Assembly: GCF_009455635.1 (NCBI RefSeq)
Contig: NZ_QPER01000002.1
Coordinates: 3,162,001-3,226,000 of the forward strand
Direction of reading: 5' to 3'
From: Paraburkholderia agricolaris
GTDB lineage: Bacteria > Pseudomonadota > Gammaproteobacteria > Burkholderiales > Burkholderiaceae
DNA length: 64,000 nucleotides
Positions 37,188 through 45,692 of the stretch are shown here, piece by piece. A program made the translations under genes and the position numbers. Position 1 is the first letter of the stretch; the number at the start of each line of letters is the position of its first letter. The notes under the pieces were generated by a model. That model did no database searches and was not told the origin of the DNA. It saw only the letters and a program-made list of their open reading frames with translations.

Positions 37188-38369
37188 TCAGCCCACCGGG
37201 ATCGCGGTGCCCAACAGCACCCGCACAAGTGTGGCCTGCCGCGTTACGCCAGTCTTTGAGAAGATCGCGCGCAGGTGCGTACGTGCCGTGTTCTTGCTGA
37301 TGCTTGATTCCTCTGCGGCCTCCTCCAGTGTCAAGCCATGGGTCAGCATCACCGCCAGTGACGTTTCGGCAGGCGTCAGATCGAACAGCTTGCGCAAGGT
37401 TTCCTGCTCTCCTTCCGGGTTGCGGTCTGGATCACGTAGGAACAGCGCGACGGCAGGCCGGTGTTTGTTGTCTTCTGACCACTCCGAAAGCGGGATGGTG
37501 CGCACCAGCACGCCAAGCCTCGGCTTGCCGCGCGCGCGTGCAATCGGCAATGCTTCGACAATCGGCGCAGCACTGCCGAAATGCCCGACCACCGCGTGAC
37601 GGACCAGCCGCTGGAGCCAGCGGTTCTCCCGCGCGTCGGTGGCCTCCACACGGCCGTGCGCAACGCGTAGCCCGTTTCCCTCGGCGAGGATGTTCTCTGC
37701 AACGCGGTTGCTTTTGATGATCGCCCCTTCTGCGTCGAGCGTCAGCATGCCAACCTGCATGCGATCGATCGCATTCGCATAGAGCGTGCGCTCCGACTCC
37801 ACGACATCAAGCCGGAAATGCAGTTCCACCGCACGCCGTAGATGCGGCAGCAACATCGCGCAAAACCCCCTGTCGCGCGCGTTGAAGCGAGGCGCGGCAT
37901 GACTTCGGCATATGCGAAATCGGCACTCGACGCTTGATTCCGTGCGCAGGTCTGCGCCAAGAATATGCCGGACATCGGCAGGCTGTAGAAATTGCTTATA
38001 GAGTTCACTTGCGAGCCAACCCGTGTCACCGAACACTTCTTCGGCGGTTACCACGCGATCAGCCGGCAAACCCACGAATGGATCGACTGAATAGAAGTAG
38101 TCGTTATATGACGCTTCGCCCGGCAGCGATGGTCCCGCTTCTGACGCACCCACAATCAATCCGCGACGCTGGTTCGCGGCCGGCCGCAATGTCAGCGTCA
38201 CATAGTTCGCGTTCAGATATCGCCGGATCAGCTCCAATGCGCCTGCCCACGGCACCGATTCCATGGGCCCCTGATAGATGCTCGCCAGCAACTCGCTGAA
38301 GCGGGCATTGCTAATGCCCGCCCATCCCGTATCGCTGTTAATCGCGTCCTGCGTTTGCTCTGACTCCAT
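37188..38369 (-). CDS. LuxR family transcriptional regulator
   Basis: 393 residues. A long N-terminal sensing region precedes a C-terminal LuxR helix-turn-helix: FDLTPAETSLAVMLTHGLTL then EEAAEESSISKNTARTHLRA. The ATG at 38369 (MESEQTQDAINS) is favoured; the frame extends to 38603 without coding character and across the IS6 end. Length and layout resemble the LuxR-type activators found beside steroid degradation genes, such as TeiR of Comamonas, but homology was not tested. It probably controls the neighbouring oxidoreductase or acyl-CoA genes. Confidence 0.85.
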   Translation of the reverse strand: MESEQTQDAINSDTGWAGISNARFSELLASIYQGPMESVPWAGALELIRRYLNANYVTLTLRPAANQRRGLIVGASEAGPSLPGEASYNDYFYSVDPFVGLPADRVVTAEEVFGDTGWLASELYKQFLQPADVRHILGADLRTESSVECRFRICRSHAAPRFNARDRGFCAMLLPHLRRAVELHFRLDVVESERTLYANAIDRMQVGMLTLDAEGAIIKSNRVAENILAEGNGLRVAHGRVEATDARENRWLQRLVRHAVVGHFGSAAPIVEALPIARARGKPRLGVLVRTIPLSEWSEDNKHRPAVALFLRDPDRNPEGEQETLRKLFDLTPAETSLAVMLTHGLTLEEAAEESSISKNTARTHLRAIFSKTGVTRQATLVRVLLGTAIPVG

Positions 38370-38514
38370 TACCACGTTGTGTCGCCTCCGTGTACGTCTT
38401 CGTCGCGTAGTCGCGTCGTGAAGCTTACTGGACTGCCAGATTGCGGTCAGCAGGGGAAAGTACGGAGCGTCAGCGCCCGCCCCCAGCACGGCTTTCACAC
38501 TACGGGGGAATCGT

Positions 38515-39215
38515 GGCTCTGGTGAAAATAGCGGAGCTTGTCGAGCAAGTTGGCTTTGATAGGATGCCTCATTGAGCCGAGAGGACCGCATTCCAAATTG
38601 CACGCGCAGTAATAATGTCCTTGACGCGAAGTTGGGTGAGGCTAAATTGTCCTTTGCGAATGCAATGCATCAATTCAACGCCCGCCAGCGTGATCGCGGT
38701 GTTCTTGAATTGCTTGAAACCAAGCATGACGTTCGTCCTTGCCCTGATGTTGCGATGATCTTGCTCGACTTGGTTGTTCAGGTACTTCGAGGACCGGACC
38801 CTCGTGATTTCGAGAAGCACGCCGTCTACCGTCTGGCCTGCCCGATCCACCGATCGATAAAGGTAGACCCATTTGCCACGCAGTTTGATATAGGGTCTTG
38901 TCGACACGGCAGGACTGACCGGGGTGCGTGCCAAAACGGTTCCAGCGTTTGACGAATTCGGGCGATTAGCGCTTCACCCAACGCAAGATGGTGGTGTGCG
39001 TCAGCGACAGTCCTCGCTCGGCCATCATTTCCACCAGATCTCGCAGGCTGAGCTTGTAGCGCAGGTACCAGCGAACACACAGGATGATCACCTCGCGATC
39101 AAAGTGGCGCCCCGCGAACAACTCCTCCGAGCTCTTGAACTTACTCATCCTCGGCTCTCAAATTCGTTCAGCCCGAGACTGTAACCGTTTCGACCACGCT
39201 ATTTGCACCAGAGCC
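38515..39215 (-). mobile_element. Defective IS6-family element
   Basis: 701 bp bounded by near-identical 17-bp inverted repeats: GGCTCTGGTGAAAATAG at 38515-38531 and, inverted, GGCTCTGGTGCAAATAG at 39199-39215. Complete IS6 elements are usually about 800-880 bp. The flanking 8-mers (38507-38514 and 39216-39223) differ, so no target duplication remains. The right end lies inside an acyl-CoA dehydrogenase gene whose remainder is gone, consistent with an IS6-mediated deletion. Confidence 0.88.
38569..39148 (-). pseudogene. IS6-family transposase, frameshifted with internal deletion
   Basis: The N-terminal 60 codons (from 39148) read GRHFDREVIILCVRWYLRYK then MMAERGLSLTHTTILRWVKR and stop. The C-terminal part (38934-38569) reads KLRGKWVYLYRSVDRAGQTV, jumps over the middle of the DDE core, and continues RSSKYLNNQVEQDHRNIRAR to the end. 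The second catalytic Asp region is lost. Not functional. Confidence 0.88.
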
Positions 39216-39594
39216 AGCGTGTCTGACCCGCGACCTGGGGCAGCAACCAGCGTTGCTTCTGCATCGGCGAAGCGACAATCTCCATCAAGTGGATGTTGCC
39301 TTCATCCGGGGCGTGAATATTCAAAGCAATCGGTCCGAGCGGCGAGTAAGCGGCCTCCTCGAAGACCACGGCCTTCTCGACGTGCGTGAGGCCGAGGCCA
39401 CCCGCTGCGCGGCTGGCATGCGGCGTCAGCAGACCGGCCTCGCGAGCGCGGCCGACAAGTTCATGGCGCAGTTCTTCGCTCGGACCATGGGGCGTCTGGC
39501 CGGTCGATTTTTCGAGCGGAATAACCTGCTCGGCGATGAAGCGCCGCGTCCGATCCCGCAATTCCAGCAGCGCTGGCGGGAGTGTGAAATCCAT
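39216..39594 (-). pseudogene. Acyl-CoA dehydrogenase, truncated by IS6
   Basis: The N-terminal about 126 residues of an acyl-CoA dehydrogenase: MDFTLPPALLELRDRTRRFI, GLTHVEKAVVFEEAAYSPLG, then MQKQRWLLPQVAGQTR. The frame passes into the IS6 terminus and stops at 39199. The FAD- and substrate-binding middle and C-terminal domains (about 260 residues) are absent. It is the downstream end of the minus-strand CoA-ester operon. The lost activity (alpha,beta-dehydrogenation) must come from another gene if the pathway still works. Confidence 0.88.
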
Positions 39595-39677
39595 ATCGTG
39601 TCCTTATTGCCCGCGAAGGTGAGCGGGCGCTAGTCGTGCGTCGTTCGGGTGTTATTCGGGCTCGCTCGTGCACATCG

Positions 39678-40043
39678 TCAGTCAGGCTCGTCGACACGCG
39701 ACGCATACGGCAACGGTGTGCCATTGATCGTGCGCAGCGTGACTCGAACGGGTATGCCGATCGCAAGGTCGATGTCGGCCCGCGTCATCACCCGTGCACC
39801 CTCGGCCAGATCGATCAGCGCGATACCATACGGTCCTTCGCGCGTCGCCTCCCTGGTGGGCCCGCGATGGACCACGGTGATCGACCAGACGCGCCCCGAG
39901 CCCTCGACCGCCACAGCCGTCAACGACTCGCTACAGCAGTGGGCACAGTGCTGCTGCCGCAGTGCATTGCGCCGGCCGCAATCCCGGCATTCGTCCACCA
40001 GAAGCGCTTGTACGCCGGCCGTCCAATCCTGTGAGCCGCTCAT
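39678..40043 (-). CDS. DUF35 zinc-ribbon/OB-fold acyl-CoA-associated protein
   Basis: 121 residues. An N-terminal rubredoxin-like zinc ribbon (CRDCGRRNALRQQHCAHC, four Cys) is followed by an OB-fold (GRVWSITVVHRGPTREATRE, PYGIALIDLAEGARVMTRAD). DUF35 proteins pair with thiolase-fold lipid-transfer (Ltp) aldolases in steroid side-chain degradation. The start at 40043 overlaps the stop of the thiolase-fold gene by 4 bp (ATGA), supporting a stoichiometric partnership. Confidence 0.88.
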   Translation of the reverse strand: MSGSQDWTAGVQALLVDECRDCGRRNALRQQHCAHCCSESLTAVAVEGSGRVWSITVVHRGPTREATREGPYGIALIDLAEGARVMTRADIDLAIGIPVRVTLRTINGTPLPYASRVDEPD

Positions 40044-41188
40044 TCGGTTTTCTCCAGGATCATGCTGGTATGCGACGAGAGTACGCCGCCATCGGAATGG
40101 AGAAATGCACGGCGGGCATCGTGTGCGATCTGCCGCTCGCCGCCTTCGCCCCGCATCTGCTGAACCGCCTCGGCCAGATGCGCCAAGGCTCCCGCAGCGC
40201 CGCAATGGCCATACGACAGCAGGCCGCCGTGCGTGTTGAGCGGAAGCGTCCCGGTGCGGTCATAGCGCCCGCTGCGTGCCAGTGCGCCCGCCTGACCGGG
40301 TTCGCTGAAGCCCGTCGCCTCGAGCAGCATGGCGAGCGTGACGGTGAAGCTGTCGTAGATGCCGAGGTAGCCGATATCGGCCGGCTGGCAGCCCGCCTGG
40401 CGGTAGGCGGCGGCAGACGACTCGCGTGCGCCGCAGGCGATGTCGTCGGGCGCCATCGAAACGTGTTGGTGCGTATGAGCGCTGCCCGTGCCGGCGATGC
40501 GGATCACGCCCCGCTCCCCCGGCACCGAATCGACGATCACCGCTGCCCCGCCGTCGGAGATCGGACAGCAATCGAGCAGACTCAACGGCGCTGAGACGGG
40601 TTTGGACGCGAGCACGTCGGCGACGGTAATCGTTTGCCGCAAATGGGCGCCTTGATGCATGGCCGCGTTGGCGCGCATCAGCACAGCCAGTTCCGCCAGG
40701 TCCGCCCGTGTCGCACCGGTCTCGTGCAGATAGCGCGCGGCGACCAGCGCATAGTAAGCGGGGATGCTGGCATCGAGCGGCACCTCGTAGCGCGGATGAC
40801 CAACCTGGGCCAGCACCTTGATCGAATCGTCGCGCGACTGGCCGGTAAGACGGTTTTCGCCAGCCACGCACAGCACACGCTTCACCGCGCCCGCGCGCAC
40901 GAGATGACTGGCGAGCGCGACGAGTGTCAGCCCGGTCGCGCCACCGACCTGAACGCCGTGCGCCCACGTGGGACGCAAGCCGAAATGTTCAGCGAAGACA
41001 GTGCCGAGCATGAGGTGCGGCATCGTCGTCGAGTAAGCGACCAGCAGGCCGTCGACGTCACTGCGCTGCAGATTGGCATCGCCGAGCGCGCGGGTTGCGG
41101 CGGCCGACATCAGGTCGAGCGTATCGCGTCCTTCGAGGCGGCCATAGGGCGTCACGCCCACGCCGCGGATAAATGCAGAGGGTTCCAT
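40040..41188 (-). CDS. Thiolase-fold lipid-transfer protein, Ltp2-like (no Cys nucleophile)
   Basis: 382 residues of the SCP-X/thiolase fold. At the site of the thiolase nucleophile the sequence is VQVGGATG (79-86), so the Cys is replaced by Gly. The C-terminal part has IYDSFTVTLAMLLEATGF and NTHGGLLSYGHCGAAG, typical of nonspecific lipid-transfer proteins/Ltp aldolases. With the overlapping DUF35 gene it probably forms a retro-aldolase that cleaves a 3-hydroxyacyl-CoA side chain, not a true thiolase. Confidence 0.85.
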   Translation of the reverse strand: MEPSAFIRGVGVTPYGRLEGRDTLDLMSAAATRALGDANLQRSDVDGLLVAYSTTMPHLMLGTVFAEHFGLRPTWAHGVQVGGATGLTLVALASHLVRAGAVKRVLCVAGENRLTGQSRDDSIKVLAQVGHPRYEVPLDASIPAYYALVAARYLHETGATRADLAELAVLMRANAAMHQGAHLRQTITVADVLASKPVSAPLSLLDCCPISDGGAAVIVDSVPGERGVIRIAGTGSAHTHQHVSMAPDDIACGARESSAAAYRQAGCQPADIGYLGIYDSFTVTLAMLLEATGFSEPGQAGALARSGRYDRTGTLPLNTHGGLLSYGHCGAAGALAHLAEAVQQMRGEGGERQIAHDARRAFLHSDGGVLSSHTSMILEKTE

Positions 41189-41204
41189 GATTCGCAGTGT
41201 CGTA

Positions 41205-41708
41205 TTAACGTCCGGCGGCGAAGCCGCCGGGCAGATCGATTTCCGTTGCGGCTTCGGTGTCGGCTTCGGTGTCGGCCTCCCGCCTCGAGGTCAGCTCGTG
41301 ACCGGCCAGCCGGACCGTGCCGCTTATCACAACCACGCCGTCATCATTGACCACTTCGACCCGCCAGATATCGTCGCAACCGGCCGCCACCCTGGATCCG
41401 CTCGCGGTGACGCGCGTGTCCACCAGCACTGGCTTGACGAAGCGAATGTCCGCCTCGGCGCCTGCCAGCACATCACCGCCAAACGTGACGTCGAATGCCT
41501 GCCAGATCAGTGCGAGCGTGAGCGTGCCGTGAGCGATGGTGCGGCCGAATGGCGTCTTGCTCGCGAAGTCTTCGTCGACGTGGACCGGGTTGAAGTCCGC
41601 GGTCAATTCGGCATACAGGCGAATGGCTTGCGCGTCGATGACGCGGCTTTGCGCGACCAGCGCAGCGAGATGGATCGTCGTCGAACTCATGACCATGGTG
41701 GTACTCAT
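41205..41708 (-). CDS. MaoC-like enoyl-CoA hydratase, catalytic half
   Basis: 167 residues with a single hot-dog fold. The hydratase-2 motif TADFNPVHVDEDFASKTPFG carries the catalytic Asp and His, followed by IAHGTLTLALIWQAF. The frame opens to 42026, but that part overlaps the next MaoC gene; the ATG at 41708 shares ATGA with its stop. It probably forms a heteromeric hydratase with the adjacent MaoC-like protein. Confidence 0.87.
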   Translation of the reverse strand: MSTTMVMSSTTIHLAALVAQSRVIDAQAIRLYAELTADFNPVHVDEDFASKTPFGRTIAHGTLTLALIWQAFDVTFGGDVLAGAEADIRFVKPVLVDTRVTASGSRVAAGCDDIWRVEVVNDDGVVVISGTVRLAGHELTSRREADTEADTEAATEIDLPGGFAAGR

Positions 41709-42115
41709 GCGGCCCACACCATTTTTAACTCGCTGGACAGCACCAGCGCGTCGTCGCGATTCACCAGCTTCACCAGCAGGCTGACCCAGCGCCGTCCCTT
41801 GGCGATGGTTTTCGACAGGCAAATGACGCGCACCAGGAGAGGTTCGCCTACTGACACGGACGCCATTCCCCAGCGCAGTACGCTGGAAGCATGGATGTTG
41901 CCCGGCGGACGCGGCTCGACGATAGACAGATAGCCGCGCATGGCAAGCGCAACCAGTAAACCGCTGGGCGGTGCGACCCGGCCGTCGTCCGGCGGCGGCG
42001 TCACGCAGCCACCGGCGCTGCGCCACAACGCGAGTTGACGCTCATCCAGCGAGACCGCGCACTCGCCGAGTGCGGCGTTCTCTTCGAAGCGGTCATAGGT
42101 CCAAAGATCGTGCAT
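41705..42115 (-). CDS. MaoC/FAS1-dehydratase-like protein, non-catalytic half
   Basis: 136 residues with hot-dog-fold character (ALGECAVSLDERQLALWRSA, VLRWGMASVSVGEPLLVRVI) but without the D-x-N-P-x-H hydratase motif found in its neighbour. The 4-bp overlap with the catalytic partner suggests a two-subunit hydratase like ChsH1-ChsH2 of actinobacterial steroid side-chain degradation. Partner assignment is inference. Confidence 0.8.
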   Translation of the reverse strand: MHDLWTYDRFEENAALGECAVSLDERQLALWRSAGGCVTPPPDDGRVAPPSGLLVALAMRGYLSIVEPRPPGNIHASSVLRWGMASVSVGEPLLVRVICLSKTIAKGRRWVSLLVKLVNRDDALVLSSELKMVWAA

Positions 42116-42116
42116 G

Positions 42117-44267
42117 TCATTGCTCCTTTGCCGCGCCAGCAGCAGGAATGATCAGCGCATCCAGCATCACGGGCCCGGCGTCGCCTGGGCGGACCAGGAG
42201 CGGATTGATCTCGATTGTCTCGAAGCGACCCTGGTTCGCCACGGCAAAGCGCGACAGACGCGCGATCACCTCGGCCAGCGCGTCGACATCCACAGGTTGC
42301 GCGCCGCGCGCGCCCTGCAGCAACGGCCAAGCTTTGAGTTGCGCCAGCATGTCGCGCGCCTGCGCCACCGTGAGCGCGCCGATACGGAACGCAACGTCGC
42401 GGAATATCTCGACGAACACGCCGCCAAGCCCGACCATCATCACAGGACCGAAACAGGGATCCGTTCGCGCAGCCACGATCATCTCGATGCCGGCACCCGC
42501 CATCGGCGTCACGGAGAGGCCCGATAGCCGCGCCTCAGGCGCCCGCTCACGCACGCTCGAGAGCATCCGCCGCGCCGCCAGCCTTACCTCCTCGCCCGTC
42601 CTGAGATTCAGCGCCACGCCGCCGAGCTCGGTCTTGTGCGCGATGTCGGGCGACACGATCTTAAGGGCAACGGGCAGACCCAGCCGGACACTGGCGGCCT
42701 CGGCGGCCTCAGGCGTCTGAACGACCGCCTCGAGCAGCGCCGGGATACCGGCCTCGGCCAGCAATGCCTTGGTTTGCGCTTCGTCGAGCATGGTCAGCGG
42801 CAAGCTCGCTGCAGATTCAGCCTCCCCGGCAACCGGACGCCGCACGGCGAGGCGCTCGCCGATGATCGCCAGCGCAGCCAGTGTCGCGATGGCGCGTGTG
42901 GGATCCTCGAACACCAGCATGCCGCTCGCCTCGAACTCTTCGACGATCTCGCGTGGCGCCGTGACGGCGATCGCCACGGTGCGATTCTCGAAGCCGCGCA
43001 TGCCGTCGGCCAGTGCGCGGCGCAACAGTGGCCCCGTTACCGGCGAAGCTGCCCAGTTCATGAAGAAACCCACCACGGAGTCATAGCCGCCATGCTCCAG
43101 CATGGCGCGCAGGTGATCGCTCACCAGCGTCATGTCATTGAGCGCCTGCGCGGTAATGTCCACAGGGTTGACCGGCGAGCCGAACGGCGCGCGCTCGCGC
43201 AAATGACGCTGAATGGCGGCAGGCATCGCGCTCAGGGTCAACGCGTGATCGCTGGCGGCGTCCGCCATCAGCACTCCGGCTCCGCCGGATACCGTCAACA
43301 CGCCCAGCTTGCGGCCCGCTGTTGGCGGCCGGCGCGACAACGCGTAAATCAGGTCGATGAAAGCCTCCGTGGTCGGCACGCGGTAGGCGCCGTACTGGAT
43401 CAGCGCCGCGTCGAGCACCGCGTCGTCCGAGGCCAGCGACGCCGTGTGCGACTGGGCCGCACTCGCGCCGCTCGCGGTGCGGCCGACTTTCATGATCACG
43501 ACCGGCTTTCCTGCCGCGCGCGCCGCATCCAGCGCGGCCAGGAACGCTGGACCGTCCGACATGCCTTCGGCGTAGCAGCCGATCAGATCGACGCTGTCGT
43601 CCTTCACCATGTGCATGACACAATCGGCGAGGGTGACGTCGCCTTCATTGCCGGTGGTGACCCACGCACCGATCGGAATCCCACGGGCACGCGCGAGTAC
43701 GAAGAGGTGCGAGCCGTAAGCACCCGACTGACTCACGATCGCAACGCGTCCTTGCGGCAGCGGCAATGTATCCACGAACGAGGCGAACGTCGCCATTTGT
43801 CGATGCGCGGCATGCGCGAGACCCAGGCAATTGGGACCGAGTACGCGCACACCATGTGCACGCGCGACGGCCAGCATGTCACGCTCCAGCGCAGCACCCT
43901 GTGCGCCCATTTCCGCGAAGCCCGATGAAAATATGATCGCGCCTCGCGCGCCCCTGGCGGCAGCATCCACAATGATCTGCGGCGCCAGTTCGGCGCCTAC
44001 CGCGATGATCACCAGATCGATAGACTCCGGCAGCGACGCCAGATCCGGATACGCGGTGTAGCCCTGAACTTCCTTGCGCGACGGATTGATCGGATAGATG
44101 CGACCGGTGAAACCGCTCTCGCGGTAGTAACGCAGCGGCCGGCCGCCGATCCGCGAGGGGTCCGACGAGGCGCCGACAATGGCGATGCTGCGTGCCGAGA
44201 ACAGCACGTCGATGGTGGAAGCACGCAGGGGTTCAGCTGGGCGTTCGTGGCTCATTTGAATGGACAT
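42117..44267 (-). CDS. ADP-forming acyl-CoA ligase (acetate-CoA ligase type)
   Basis: 716 residues. Domain order is CoA-binding (SARSIAIVGASSDPSRIGGR), ligase-CoA (IVSQSGAYGSHLFVLARARG, VTTGNEGDV) and C-terminal ATP-grasp (LPVALKIVSPDIAHKTELGG, PCFGPVMMVGLGGVFVEIFR). It activates a carboxylic acid with ATP and CoA. The 1-nt overlap with the aldehyde dehydrogenase upstream suggests that it takes the acid made by that enzyme. It is fused in one polypeptide, as common in proteobacteria. Confidence 0.9.
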   Translation of the reverse strand: MSIQMSHERPAEPLRASTIDVLFSARSIAIVGASSDPSRIGGRPLRYYRESGFTGRIYPINPSRKEVQGYTAYPDLASLPESIDLVIIAVGAELAPQIIVDAAARGARGAIIFSSGFAEMGAQGAALERDMLAVARAHGVRVLGPNCLGLAHAAHRQMATFASFVDTLPLPQGRVAIVSQSGAYGSHLFVLARARGIPIGAWVTTGNEGDVTLADCVMHMVKDDSVDLIGCYAEGMSDGPAFLAALDAARAAGKPVVIMKVGRTASGASAAQSHTASLASDDAVLDAALIQYGAYRVPTTEAFIDLIYALSRRPPTAGRKLGVLTVSGGAGVLMADAASDHALTLSAMPAAIQRHLRERAPFGSPVNPVDITAQALNDMTLVSDHLRAMLEHGGYDSVVGFFMNWAASPVTGPLLRRALADGMRGFENRTVAIAVTAPREIVEEFEASGMLVFEDPTRAIATLAALAIIGERLAVRRPVAGEAESAASLPLTMLDEAQTKALLAEAGIPALLEAVVQTPEAAEAASVRLGLPVALKIVSPDIAHKTELGGVALNLRTGEEVRLAARRMLSSVRERAPEARLSGLSVTPMAGAGIEMIVAARTDPCFGPVMMVGLGGVFVEIFRDVAFRIGALTVAQARDMLAQLKAWPLLQGARGAQPVDVDALAEVIARLSRFAVANQGRFETIEINPLLVRPGDAGPVMLDALIIPAAGAAKEQ

Positions 44268-45691
44268 CAGAAATCCGTGACGACTGTTTTGGTGTTGGTG
44301 TATTCGAGAAGGCCGTCGAGGCCGTTTTCCTTGCCGAGCGCGGACTGCTTGTAGCCGCCGAACACGTAGTCAGGCGAGAGGACATGGATCGTGTTGATCC
44401 AGATCGTGCCTGCGTCGAGGCGCGCGCCAATCGCCTGGGCCTTTGCGACGTCGGCGCTCCACACCGACGCGCCCAGACCGTACTCGGAAGCGTTCGCGCG
44501 CCGCACCACCTCGTCGACCGTCTTGAACCTGAGCAGCGGAAGCACCGGCCCGAACGCCTCCTCGGCGACGACTCGCGAATCGTCGGACGGATTGCCGATG
44601 ATCGTGACCGGAACGAAGTAGCCGGTGCCCTTTGGCACTTCGCCCCCCAGCAGGAATTCGTGCCCCGCGGCACGCGAAGAGGCAATCAGCGCGCAAACAA
44701 AGTCGTACTGGCGCCGGTTCTGTACCGGCCCGAGCTGTGTACCTTCGTCAAGGCCATTGCCCACCTTGACCGTTCTGGCATAGGCAACGAAGGCTGCGGC
44801 AAAACGGTCGTAGATCGCTTCATGCACGTAAAGACGCTTGGTGGCGAGACAGAATTGCCCGTTGTTGGAGAAAGCGCCCCAGAACAGTTTCGGCACAACT
44901 GCGTCGAGGTCTGCATCGTCCATGACGATGGCGGCGTCGTTGCCGCCCATCTCCAGCGTAATGCGCTTCATCGTGTCCGCCGCACTGCGCATGATGGCCT
45001 TGCCGGTCGCGGTCGAACCGGTGAAGGCGATCTTGTCGAAGCCGGGGTGCGAGGTCATCCACGGTCCGAGCGCATCGTCGCCGCTGATCACATTGAGCAC
45101 ACCTGGGGGAAGAACCTCTTTCGCCAGTTCGCCGAACTTCAGCATGGTGAGCGGCGTGAACGGCGATGGCTTCAGCACCATGGTGTTGCCCGTGACGAGC
45201 GCCGGTGCGATCTTCCACACCGCGAGCGTCATCGGGAAGTTCCATGGCGCAATCGCGCCGACCACGCCGAGTGGGTCGCGGTGCACCTCGACGCGGCGCT
45301 GCGGCGTATCGAGCAACACCTCGACCGGCGGCGACTTGCGCGAGACGGCCTCGAGCCAGTTCTGGATACTTGTCACTTCATAGACGGAGCCACGCGCCGC
45401 ATGCAAAGGCTTGCCCTGCTCCAGCGTGAGCAGGCGCGCGAAGTCCGCGTCGTGCGCTTTCACCAGACTCGCCAGATCCCGCACGAGCCGTTGCCGCTCC
45501 TCGAGCGGGGTCGTTTTCCATGGCGCAGCGGCTGCGCGCGCGGCTGCCACGGCGCTGTCGAGATCGGCCCTGGAGGCGCGCGGCGCGAGGCCGACGATCT
45601 CCTCCGAGGCCGGATTGATCACCGGCAGCGTCCCGGCGGCAAAGACCGAACTGCCGCCGATCGTCATGCTGAAGTTGTCGAACAGGTCCAT
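44267..45691 (-). CDS. Aldehyde dehydrogenase
   Basis: 474-residue ALDH of normal length: VGAIAPWNFPMTLAVWKIAP, LEMGGNDAAIV (general-base Glu), NNGQFCLATKRLYV (catalytic Cys), and the C-terminal FGGYKQSALGKENGLDG. The ATG at 45691 lies 1 bp after the MFS stop; a longer frame to 45772 overlaps the transporter and is rejected. It likely oxidises the aldehyde formed by the alcohol dehydrogenase at 47.1 kb. Confidence 0.92.
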   Translation of the reverse strand: MDLFDNFSMTIGGSSVFAAGTLPVINPASEEIVGLAPRASRADLDSAVAAARAAAAPWKTTPLEERQRLVRDLASLVKAHDADFARLLTLEQGKPLHAARGSVYEVTSIQNWLEAVSRKSPPVEVLLDTPQRRVEVHRDPLGVVGAIAPWNFPMTLAVWKIAPALVTGNTMVLKPSPFTPLTMLKFGELAKEVLPPGVLNVISGDDALGPWMTSHPGFDKIAFTGSTATGKAIMRSAADTMKRITLEMGGNDAAIVMDDADLDAVVPKLFWGAFSNNGQFCLATKRLYVHEAIYDRFAAAFVAYARTVKVGNGLDEGTQLGPVQNRRQYDFVCALIASSRAAGHEFLLGGEVPKGTGYFVPVTIIGNPSDDSRVVAEEAFGPVLPLLRFKTVDEVVRRANASEYGLGASVWSADVAKAQAIGARLDAGTIWINTIHVLSPDYVFGGYKQSALGKENGLDGLLEYTNTKTVVTDF

Positions 45692-45692
45692 C

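Noticed and set aside
41709..42026. N-terminal extension of the catalytic MaoC gene
   Set aside because: The extension overlaps the partner MaoC gene and lacks domain character; the ATGA overlap start at 41708 is better.
42636..43928. 430-codon plus-strand open frame
   Set aside because: Antisense to the ADP-forming acyl-CoA ligase; Arg/His/Gln-rich composition typical of the complement of a GC-rich gene.
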